The notes below the pieces were generated by a model. It was given only the letters and a program-made list of their open reading frames with translations. It ran no database searches and was not told where the DNA came from. From positions 620,001 through 684,000 of the forward strand of contig NZ_FRBL01000003.1 in NCBI RefSeq assembly GCF_900142605.1: a stretch of DNA of 64,000 nt. Reading direction: 5' to 3'. This document shows, in pieces, positions 37,129 to 44,750 of the stretch. Origin of the DNA: Chitinophaga jiangningensis (lineage in GTDB: Bacteria; Bacteroidota; Bacteroidia; Chitinophagales; Chitinophagaceae). A program made the translations under genes and the position numbers. Each line of letters starts with the position of its first letter. Position 1 is the stretch's first letter.

Positions 37129-38079
37129 ATGGAAAAACGTAAATTAGGAAACTCAGGACTGGAAGTAGCGCCGCTGGCCTTTGGCGGAAATGTATTTGGC
37201 TGGTCGGCCGATCAGCAAACCTCTTTCGATTTGCTGGATGAATTTGCAGCGCAGGGCTTTAACCTGGTAGACACGGCGGATGTTTATTCCCGCTGGGTAC
37301 CTGGTAACAAGGGCGGTGAATCTGAAACTATAATTGGCAAGTGGATGAAGGCCCGAGGTACGCGCAGCAAAGTGATTATTGCCACCAAAGTAGGTGCGGA
37401 TATGGGCGAAGGCATTAACGTATCAAAATCATATATCCGTAAACGTGTGGAAGACTCATTGCAGCGCCTTCAAACGGATTACATAGACCTTTATCAAACC
37501 CATTACGATAATGAAAATACGCCGGTGGAAGAAACTTTGGAGGCTTATGATGAACTGATCAAAGCCGGCAAGATCCGCAGCATTGGCGCGTCCAACATGA
37601 CGGCTTCCAGGTTACTGGCGAGTCTGCGCGCGAGCGATCAGCATGGATTACCGCGCTACCAAACGTTCCAGCCGGAATATAACTTATATGACCGCGAAAA
37701 ATACGAACAACAGTACGCTGACATCTGCCTAAAGGCAAATATTGGGGTGATCAACTATTACTCACTGGCAAGTGGTTTTTTAAGTGGAAAATACCGCTCC
37801 GAAGCAGATATAAATAAAAGCAGCGCCCGTGGTCAGAAAGCACTGAGTTACCTGAGTGCACGCGGCATCAGGATTCTGGAAGCGCTGGATAACTGCGCAA
37901 AAAAATATGCCGTGACGCAATCGGCCATTTCACTGGCCTGGCTCCTCACCCGCCCTGCTATTGCAGCGCCTATTGCCAGTGCTACCAGTACGGCACAGTT
38001 GCAGGAGTTAATTAAAGGGGTGCAGTTGACGCTGGATCAGCAGGATTTGGATGCGCTGAATAAAGCGAGTGCTTATTAA
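37129..38079 (+). CDS. aldo/keto reductase
   Basis: This 316-residue TIM-barrel NADPH-dependent oxidoreductase has the catalytic set Asp47 (in VDTADVYS), Tyr52, Lys near 84 (VIIATKVG) and His near 123 (LYQTHYDN). IGASNMTASRL and SLASGFLSGKY are family landmarks. It resembles the YajO/AKR11-like group that acts on small aldehydes or sugars; the substrate is unknown. It is a single gene ending in a large palindrome. Confidence 0.92.
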   Translation: MEKRKLGNSGLEVAPLAFGGNVFGWSADQQTSFDLLDEFAAQGFNLVDTADVYSRWVPGNKGGESETIIGKWMKARGTRSKVIIATKVGADMGEGINVSKSYIRKRVEDSLQRLQTDYIDLYQTHYDNENTPVEETLEAYDELIKAGKIRSIGASNMTASRLLASLRASDQHGLPRYQTFQPEYNLYDREKYEQQYADICLKANIGVINYYSLASGFLSGKYRSEADINKSSARGQKALSYLSARGIRILEALDNCAKKYAVTQSAISLAWLLTRPAIAAPIASATSTAQLQELIKGVQLTLDQQDLDALNKASAY

Positions 38080-38080
38080 A

Positions 38081-38146
38081 TCAATCCTTCTCTGCCGATG
38101 GCAGAGAAGGATTGAGAACGGGAGCCATCAAAGGTGGCTCCCGTTC
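38081..38146. terminator. tandem perfect palindromes between convergent genes
   Basis: Palindrome 1 (38081-38115) has perfect 16-bp arms around GAT. Palindrome 2 (38116-38146) has perfect 11-bp arms (GAACGGGAGCC/GGCTCCCGTTC) with a 9-nt loop. It begins one base after the reductase stop and ends 3 nt before the stop of the next gene. It is a likely two-way terminator, similar in layout to the pair at 12419-12494. Confidence 0.65.
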
Positions 38147-38148
38147 AT

Positions 38149-40665
38149 TTATTGCTGAATAAAGACCTTTGTTGCCTGATGCGCCCCACTCGTCTGCAAA
38201 TCCAGGAAATACAGGCCTGCAGGCAGCTGCGGCACCTCCAGTGTCAACTGTTGCTTACCTTTGCGCAGTTGCTGCCGATAGACTTTCACCGGCTGGCGTT
38301 GCAGGTTATATAACACTAATAATGCTGCCTCTTCCTTTTTCGTTTCTACATTCACCCGCATTGATTTACCAACCGGATTTGGCGCTACCGTTAGCATAGA
38401 TGCTGTTGTAGTTACCGGTTTAGCGTTGCTGGCTGCGAGGGGGGAAACTGGTGGTATCCAGCTGCGGCCGTCCAGTCGCCAGGCCGTATCGATATTAATC
38501 CCTAGGAAATCGAGACAGCTAACGGCCATATCTACCTGTCGTGGTGTGTTGTTGAATACACCATAGGTGAAGGTGGTATCAGGTGCGGGTGATTGCCAGG
38601 TAGCGGTTCCGGTAACGGCTGCATTATTGCCGGCACCCAGGCCGTCCAGCAGTGTGCTGCCGCTGCCTTCATGCGCCGGCCAGTAACCAACCAGGCTGGC
38701 ATAGTCCGGATGAGAAGTGTTGATGGCGGTATTTTTCCAGGAGTTGATCACCGTACCAGTCAGCACTTTATTCCATATTCTAACATCCGAAATATTTCCC
38801 TGAAATGCATAGCCATACACCAAAGTACCGTCCTGGCCGATGGCAAACGGCAGCCCGGAGGCAATGCTTTTTTTCACGGCGGCCATGGAGGTGGTACCGG
38901 TTTGCACCCCGTCGAGGTAGGTAATGAGGTTACCGCTGCGACTCACCGTAAACGCCAGGTGATGCCAGGTGTTGGTTCCCAGGCTGCCACCGTTCAGGTC
39001 TACCCTGTTGGTACCATCGCCGATGTTTACTTTCCAGCCACTGGATGTGAGTGCCAGCACATAGCCCTTATTGATGCCGCTGGCCCAGTTTTTATCCGCG
39101 AGGATGGCCGGATCACCGGACCAGTTGGCCACTTTCACTTTACATTCCATGGTAAAATCGCCGGTATCAAACTGATAGCTGAGTGCATTTACCGGTTTGG
39201 CATAGGCGGCGGCAAAGTTCAGGGCCGCAGGTTGAGCGGCGGCACCCTGCCATACAGGCGTTCCCGTTATAGTGCCGCTGCCGGATGATTTGGTGTTGGT
39301 CCAGGTGCTGCCACTGCCTTCATTGCCTTTAAAATAAGTGAGCAGGTTACTCCAGGAGGGGTGGCTGCTGGTAACGGGTTGCGACATCCAGGTGATCAGT
39401 TCTGATTCCGCCAGGGCTTTGTTCCAGATACGCACTTCAGCGATATTACCGTTGGGGTGGTAGCCATAGGAAAGGGTACCGTCCTGCCCTATTGCCAGGG
39501 GCAGACTACTGCTGATGTCGCCGATGGTAGTCATACTTTTGCTGCTTACCAGTGTACCATCTTCGTACATGCTGATGTTGCCATTGCGTTTGCAAACGAT
39601 GGCGAGGTGGTGCCAGCGGCCATCTGCAATGATGTTGCCGTTCAAGTCTACCCGGTGGCTGCCATCGCCGATGTTCACCTTCCAGGAATTGCCGCTAACG
39701 GCAGATAATATAAACCCTTTGTTGAGGCCATTGGCCCAGTTTTTATTGGCGATGATAGCCGGATCACCCGTGAAGCCGGCGGTTAGTTTCACCCGGCATT
39801 CTATGGTAAAATCAGTGGAGGTGCCGAAGTTATAAGGTGCGGCAGCGGTTTGGACATAAGCCCCATTATCGAAGGAAAGGTATTGGCCGCCCATGTTAAA
39901 GCTCACTACCTGTTTCGAAATTTGCGCTGGCGTGAAATTACTGTTGGAAAATACGGAGAAGATATTTCTTTCGTCAAAGGAGCTGCCGCCATGGCCGGCC
40001 ATATTGCCGCCATGGTCCGTAGTAACAGCTACCAGCCAGTCTTCATTGGCATAATTGGGGCGGCTTTTCAGCGCTGCCAGTATGCTTTTAATGTAGGTAT
40101 CAGTGGTTTGTATTGCACTGATATATTGGGAGACACCAGGGCCGAATCCGTAGGAGTGTCCCGCATGATCCACGTCGTCGAAGTCTACAAAAAGCACGTC
40201 AGGGTTGTTGTTCGTGAGTTCCGCCACGGCGCTGTTTTTCACGTCCAGGTCGGTGGCTACGTTAACTTCCGAGTCGATGTTATTGACTACGTATGTGTTG
40301 ATTGGCGTCCAGTGCACCACAGATACTGTGCGGCGCGCAGGCGTTACGTTTTCCACCCGTTCCAGGAAGGACTTGTACACAGTGTAGCTGGAGCCGGAAT
40401 AGGAGTTATCGACTACGCCGGTTTTGTTTCTCCAAACGCCGGTTAGCATGGCGCTCCAGCCAACGCCGCTCCAGGTAGGCGTTTCCGTTAGTGCGTCGAA
40501 GCTGTACACGGAGGTGGCGATGAGGGAGTCCAGTGTAGGGGCATTTGCAGCTACTACTGCATCGTGGCGACAACCGTCGATGCCTAATAACAGGACTTTT
40601 CTGGTTTGGGACATAGATAGCTGGGCACATAGCAGGCCCACGCTGAGTAGGTAGATTTTTTTCAT
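38149..40665 (-). CDS. T9SS-secreted alkaline-phosphatase-superfamily enzyme with two inserted LamG domains
   Basis: The protein has 838 residues. A signal peptide (1-19) precedes an alkaline phosphatase/phosphodiesterase core with GIDG (28-31), a nucleophile Thr in TPTWSG (62-67), DFDDVDHAGH (161-170) and TTDHGG...GHGG (215-227). Residues about 258-430 and 485-650 are two similar LamG/concanavalin-like domains. The phosphatase C-terminal element (NTPRQVDMAVSCLDFLGI at 706-723, LDGRSW at 731-736) appears only after them. Residues 758-838 are a type A sorting domain for type IX secretion (PNP...ALLVLYN...PAGLYFL). It is probably a surface phosphodiesterase binding glycans. Confidence 0.9.
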   Translation of the reverse strand: MKKIYLLSVGLLCAQLSMSQTRKVLLLGIDGCRHDAVVAANAPTLDSLIATSVYSFDALTETPTWSGVGWSAMLTGVWRNKTGVVDNSYSGSSYTVYKSFLERVENVTPARRTVSVVHWTPINTYVVNNIDSEVNVATDLDVKNSAVAELTNNNPDVLFVDFDDVDHAGHSYGFGPGVSQYISAIQTTDTYIKSILAALKSRPNYANEDWLVAVTTDHGGNMAGHGGSSFDERNIFSVFSNSNFTPAQISKQVVSFNMGGQYLSFDNGAYVQTAAAPYNFGTSTDFTIECRVKLTAGFTGDPAIIANKNWANGLNKGFILSAVSGNSWKVNIGDGSHRVDLNGNIIADGRWHHLAIVCKRNGNISMYEDGTLVSSKSMTTIGDISSSLPLAIGQDGTLSYGYHPNGNIAEVRIWNKALAESELITWMSQPVTSSHPSWSNLLTYFKGNEGSGSTWTNTKSSGSGTITGTPVWQGAAAQPAALNFAAAYAKPVNALSYQFDTGDFTMECKVKVANWSGDPAILADKNWASGINKGYVLALTSSGWKVNIGDGTNRVDLNGGSLGTNTWHHLAFTVSRSGNLITYLDGVQTGTTSMAAVKKSIASGLPFAIGQDGTLVYGYAFQGNISDVRIWNKVLTGTVINSWKNTAINTSHPDYASLVGYWPAHEGSGSTLLDGLGAGNNAAVTGTATWQSPAPDTTFTYGVFNNTPRQVDMAVSCLDFLGINIDTAWRLDGRSWIPPVSPLAASNAKPVTTTASMLTVAPNPVGKSMRVNVETKKEEAALLVLYNLQRQPVKVYRQQLRKGKQQLTLEVPQLPAGLYFLDLQTSGAHQATKVFIQQ

Positions 40666-40759
40666 TGCTCGTAGGGTTTGATGGATACCCCACTAATATA
40701 TAAACAAAAGTTTAGATAAACTATACCCCTTTCACGGGAGTTTTTTGAGATTTGTTTGA

Positions 40760-40807
40760 GGGGATGCCCCCTTCGGTGTCATCCCCGGGGGACCGCGCTG
40801 CGCGCGG
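40760..40807. repeat. two-hairpin CCTTCGG repeat, copy C (degenerate)
   Basis: The first hairpin (40760-40786) has 12-bp arms around TTC with two mismatches: GGGGATG...CATCCCC. The second (40793-40807) has perfect arms CCGCGC/GCGCGG around TGC. The order and spacing equal those of copies A and B. Confidence 0.6.
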
Positions 40808-40910
40808 CGCCAGCATTTGCATTTGCCGTGGTTGTGATCCGGAAGTGTTGCAGCACACCGTGCGAGGCAGCTAATGGCGTCAGCTTTTCGCTAACCATTA
40901 CCACTAAAAA

Positions 40911-40940
40911 AAAGCGAACGCGCTGCTGCGCATTCGCTTT
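40911..40940 (-). terminator. terminator of the outer membrane protein gene
   Basis: The hairpin has AAAGCGAA/TTCGCTTT outer arms and inner GCG/GCG pairs, with A- and T-runs on both sides. It lies 23 nt past the stop of the 40964 gene. Confidence 0.75.
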
Positions 40941-40963
40941 TTCCAATTATTGCCAGGCGGTGC

Positions 40964-41989
40964 TTACAGCCTGAATTTAAGGCCGGCATTAAAGCCCATA
41001 CCACCAATATTAATATATGATTTCAGGTCATTGGCAGGGGCATTATCATCTTTATAGAATGTTTTAGTACCCTGCTTTTTTACTTCCGTATTGGAACTTC
41101 TGTCGAGCGTGGTAACGTAGTCCGTATTTTTTTCAGCTACGCTCAGGTCGCCAAGGCCGCGGGTGCTGAGCACCTGTAACTCCGCGCCGGTGCTGCCATT
41201 AATGGCGGTATTGGTTTCACTGTATTTAGTGACTTCTTTACTTTTGCTTTTTACCGGTACGTTGCGGTATTCAGCTTCCACGAAAACATCGAAGCGGGAG
41301 GATACATTAAAGCTCACCCCTAATGCGCCCTGCATACCAAAGGTGATATTAGGTTTGATTTCTTCTTCGCGGTGAATCACTGTTTTTACCAGGGTACCCG
41401 GAGGCAGCGGCAGACCCGCAGGTGGGTTGGAGGTTTGCAGCGCATCTGTTTCTATATACAGGCGGCCCCAGAGCGGCAGCACCACACCAAATCGTACATA
41501 TGGATTCACTTTTTCCAGGCCGGGACTAAACACAAAGCTGGGTGCGAAGTCCACCGCGTTTACGTGTCCGCGTGAGGTAATACTCCCTAACACCTGCCCG
41601 GAACCTACCACGGTGGTGAGGGTGCGGGTCATCAGGTTTTTGGAGCTATGAAAATAGTTGAAGGTTCCTTCAATGGCGATGTACTTGTTGATATTATACC
41701 CAAAGCTGAGTCCCCCACGGACACCCTGGCCGTAGGAACCGGTCAGCACTTTGCGACTCACGGTATCAAACGGATTGGCGTTAGCGGGATTGTATTCTGT
41801 ATGTAAATCCTGCGGCGGGTATGGGCCTACATTCGGAAATTGACCGGGTGTGATACTGAAGAAATATCCACCGGCAACTTTAAGGTAAAATTTTGAATGC
41901 GGAGGGCGGGAAGATTTGTCCTGCGCATAGAGGGTACTAGTAGCAGCCAGCATGAGGGCCATTGCTGATAACAGGATGGGTCGCTTCAT
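40964..41989 (-). CDS. outer membrane beta-barrel protein
   Basis: This 341-residue protein has a signal peptide (about 1-22, ending YAQ) and alternating beta-strand pattern. It ends in a terminal aromatic-type strand (GFNAGLKFRL), as in OmpW/OmpA-type barrels of Bacteroidota. Strands such as FYLKVAGGYFFS and GQGVRGGLSFGYNINKY are barrel-like. A polar insert near 255-310 is probably an outer loop. The ATG at 41989 is chosen; another at 41995 adds two residues. It is probably a porin or attachment protein; the function is unknown. Confidence 0.75.
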   Translation of the reverse strand: MKRPILLSAMALMLAATSTLYAQDKSSRPPHSKFYLKVAGGYFFSITPGQFPNVGPYPPQDLHTEYNPANANPFDTVSRKVLTGSYGQGVRGGLSFGYNINKYIAIEGTFNYFHSSKNLMTRTLTTVVGSGQVLGSITSRGHVNAVDFAPSFVFSPGLEKVNPYVRFGVVLPLWGRLYIETDALQTSNPPAGLPLPPGTLVKTVIHREEEIKPNITFGMQGALGVSFNVSSRFDVFVEAEYRNVPVKSKSKEVTKYSETNTAINGSTGAELQVLSTRGLGDLSVAEKNTDYVTTLDRSSNTEVKKQGTKTFYKDDNAPANDLKSYINIGGMGFNAGLKFRL

Positions 41990-42096
41990 AAACATGGTTT
42001 TGGTGATGTGTTTTGGACTGCAACCATTTTGCAGCCTATTGAAAGTTACTCAATAGTTAGCACATAACAAGCGACCTATCCTGATAATTTGGCGAA

Positions 42097-43278
42097 TTAA
42101 AACGCTTCAGCCAGAGAAAGATAGAAACCACTCTGCCGACTTTCACCGGGGCGCTTCTCTCCTACGGCATAGTCTATACGAATGGTAAGTTTGGAGCTTT
42201 CATCGTAGAACCAACGAATACCTCCTCCATAGCTGGGCTTAAAACCGTCGAAATGAAAATCCTTGTTTTTATAAACAGTACCTGTACCGGCAAATGCTGC
42301 CAGGGCAAATTTCGGATGCAGGTCTACAAACCATATTTTGATACGGATCTTCGGGTCGATCAGGTAGCGGTATTCCGTTTGCAGGGCCAGGTAGTTCTGA
42401 TCCCGGTACCTGCCCGTGTAGTAGCCGCGCATGATCATATCATTCCCCATTTCAGACAGTTGGTAAAAAGGAATCTGGCTGCCCTGGATGGTGTTAAAAT
42501 ATCCGTTAAACCCAATAGTGCTTTTTCTGCCGAAAGAGAAAAACTGTGTACCCTGTGCTTCGATGCGGGTCAGCTCTTCGGAGCTGAGGAATTTGGGTGC
42601 GAAGGATACATTAAGTTTAAGCCAGGTGCCCTTGCGGGTGTAGTTCTGGTTATCGCGGTTGTCGAAAATACCGGTAAGACCTACAAATGTTACATGGCCG
42701 CCGGTTTTGCCGATCAGCGGCATGGTTTCGTATATCCCTTTATGATCTTCGCTGCTATAAGTATCGTTTTGGTATAACGCCGTAGCCCCTACGTAAAAAT
42801 TACCGCTCAGGCGGCGTTCTGCTTCTACCTGAAACTTATAACGGGTGTTATTTAACAGGGACTTGTCTGAAGCGTGCGTAGTATCTCCCAAACCATAAAA
42901 ATACATGGGGAAATCATGATACCGGAAGTTGCTTTTGAAATGCCATAGGTTGGCCCTGGTCCAGATATTTGTTTTAAGATCTATTTTGTACTGGTTTTCC
43001 GTAGTGATACTCGGAATAAGATTGATAGTAGAGTTGCGCGTAAGCGGATGCGGGTTTTTATTATCTGTATAAAAAGAGTACAGCATGGCCGCTCCTATTT
43101 CCAGCCCTTTTTCCTGGGAATAACCCAGTACGGGTAACGGAAAGAAACTTCGTTTACGCAATACCGTGTCCTGTGTACCAAATAACGGACGCTCCCGTTT
43201 AACCACAGTGTCCTGTTGGGCATTAGCACTGATAACCGTTCCTATCAATATAGCCGCAGCAAAAATTCTTCTGAACAT
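42097..43278 (-). CDS. Omp85-like surface antigen (BamA/TamA-type barrel without POTRA)
   Basis: This 393-residue protein starts at ATG 43278 with a signal peptide (about 1-21, ANAQ). It is a membrane barrel of the bacterial surface antigen (D15) type: LGYSQEKGLEIGA near 49, FRYHDFP near 110, FDNRDNQNYTRKGTWLKLNV near 195-214, and a closing IRIDYAVGE. No POTRA domains precede it. A TACATTTG promoter element (43285-43292) ends only 6 nt from the ATG. Its role is unknown; other members of this short family are associated with phosphatase or haemolysin-like genes. Confidence 0.75.
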   Translation of the reverse strand: MFRRIFAAAILIGTVISANAQQDTVVKRERPLFGTQDTVLRKRSFFPLPVLGYSQEKGLEIGAAMLYSFYTDNKNPHPLTRNSTINLIPSITTENQYKIDLKTNIWTRANLWHFKSNFRYHDFPMYFYGLGDTTHASDKSLLNNTRYKFQVEAERRLSGNFYVGATALYQNDTYSSEDHKGIYETMPLIGKTGGHVTFVGLTGIFDNRDNQNYTRKGTWLKLNVSFAPKFLSSEELTRIEAQGTQFFSFGRKSTIGFNGYFNTIQGSQIPFYQLSEMGNDMIMRGYYTGRYRDQNYLALQTEYRYLIDPKIRIKIWFVDLHPKFALAAFAGTGTVYKNKDFHFDGFKPSYGGGIRWFYDESSKLTIRIDYAVGEKRPGESRQSGFYLSLAEAF

Positions 43279-43284
43279 AGTTTG

Positions 43285-43317
43285 CAAATGTAACAGGAAT
43301 TCGAAACATGCAGCAAA
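43285..43317 (-). promoter_or_regulatory. promoter directly before the Omp85-like gene
   Basis: TTTG (43314-43317) and TACATTTG (43285-43292) are separated by 21 nt, within the range for Bacteroidota sigma-A promoters. Only CAAACT lies between the -7 element and the ATG, so the mRNA would be leaderless or nearly so. Confidence 0.5.
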
Positions 43318-43332
43318 TTGAACCGGCTATTT

Positions 43333-44559
43333 TTAGGAAGATGCCGGTGCATGCGTTTTCTTAAAAGAAACGATTGCCAGTATGATACTCGGTATCAACA
43401 GCAGGCTGCCGGTAAGAAACGGTGCCCCCGGAAAATAAACCGGGGCGGATGCTTTGGTGAAGAAAGTGAAGATGCTGGTCATCATCAGCGGTCCGAAGAT
43501 CATGGTCAAACTCACGAGGGATGTCATGGCACCCTGCAGCTCGCCCTGTTCCGTTGGTGGCACCTGGTTACTCATAATACCCTGCAATGCAGGTCCGCAG
43601 ATACCGCCCAGGCAATATGGCACCAGGTATACGAACATTTGCCATCCTTTGCCGGCAAAGGCAAATAAGGCCATACCCAGTGCATATAATGCCAGGCCTA
43701 TTATCACGGAGCGTTTGGCGCCTATTTTTGGAATAATGATCCTGATCAGTCCACCCTGCACGAGGGCCACCATCAGTCCTACGAACATCAGCGAGTAGCC
43801 TACCCACTGCTCTGTCCACTTGAATTTTTCCATGGTAAAAAATGCCCAGGTGGATTGTACCGCAAAGTTGGCTATGTATATCAGTAACAGGGAGAAGATA
43901 AGGCCGGAGATGACCGGATATTTACGTAACTGGTTAAGTGCTCCAAAGGGATTAGCTCTCGACAACTGGAAGGGACGCCTGTTTTCAGGCGCTAACGATT
44001 CCGGCAATACGAAAAGCCCATACAGGAAATTGAGGAGCGTGAGGCCAGCGGCAGCCAGGAAAGGTACTCTGGGTCCCCAGTGACTGAGTGCACCACCTAA
44101 ACCCGGACCTATAATAAATCCCAGACCAAAGGCCACACCAATCAGCCCAAAGTTTTGTGCGCGTTTTTCAGGTGTGCTGATATCCGCAATATAGGCTGTA
44201 CCGGTACTCATGCTCGCGCCGGTGGCTCCTGCTATTATTCTTCCTACAAACAACAAGGCGATATTAGGTGCCCAGGCCAGGAAAATATAATCGAGGCAAA
44301 AGGCGGCCAGGCAGGATAGCAATACCGGGCGGCGGCCATATGCATCGCTGAGCGCACCCACTACCGGTGCCATAAAAAACTGGGTAATGGCATAGGCAAA
44401 AGTGAGCCAGCCAGACCACCAGGATGCGCCGCTAAGCCCTTCACCAGTAAGGGTTTCGATTAACTTAGGCATCACGGGAATGATAATCCCGAATCCAATA
44501 ACGTCGATCAGCAGGGTAACGAAGATAAAGCCCAGTGCCGCACTTTTCTTAACAGCCAT
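43333..44559 (-). CDS. MFS drug efflux transporter, TetA-like
   Basis: This 408-residue protein has twelve membrane segments. TM1 reads LIDVIGFGIIIPVMP, the loop between segments 2 and 3 has GALSDAYGRRP (MFS motif A), and GATGASMSTGTAYIAD holds the antiporter-type motif C region. It probably exports tetracycline-like or other small drugs in exchange for protons; family similarity is to the TCR/Tet group. The ATG at 44559 is chosen; one 30 nt upstream adds a polar stretch that is unlikely. No TetR regulator is adjacent. Confidence 0.9.
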   Translation of the reverse strand: MAVKKSAALGFIFVTLLIDVIGFGIIIPVMPKLIETLTGEGLSGASWWSGWLTFAYAITQFFMAPVVGALSDAYGRRPVLLSCLAAFCLDYIFLAWAPNIALLFVGRIIAGATGASMSTGTAYIADISTPEKRAQNFGLIGVAFGLGFIIGPGLGGALSHWGPRVPFLAAAGLTLLNFLYGLFVLPESLAPENRRPFQLSRANPFGALNQLRKYPVISGLIFSLLLIYIANFAVQSTWAFFTMEKFKWTEQWVGYSLMFVGLMVALVQGGLIRIIIPKIGAKRSVIIGLALYALGMALFAFAGKGWQMFVYLVPYCLGGICGPALQGIMSNQVPPTEQGELQGAMTSLVSLTMIFGPLMMTSIFTFFTKASAPVYFPGAPFLTGSLLLIPSIILAIVSFKKTHAPASS

Positions 44560-44750
44560 GTTGCAGGTTAAATTTTTTGCAAAATACAAACGTAATTGGA
44601 TATCAATGTATCAGGCCGGAAAATTTCCCGGCGGGGCCATCAATTGGGAAATCCGTTTTGTTTGGTCACGTATTATGATTATTTTTATCTCAATTTTACG
44701 TAGGACACGCCCCAAACCGGTCCTTCATCTGCCAAAATTAATCTCTTGCT

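Larger units (their letters stand above)
40666..40963. other. intergenic region with repeat copy C
   Basis: This 298-nt gap between two minus-strand genes holds the terminator of the upstream outer membrane protein gene (40911-40940) and the two-hairpin repeat copy C (40760-40807), then the AT-rich promoter region of the phosphatase gene. No ORF is credible. Confidence 0.5.
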
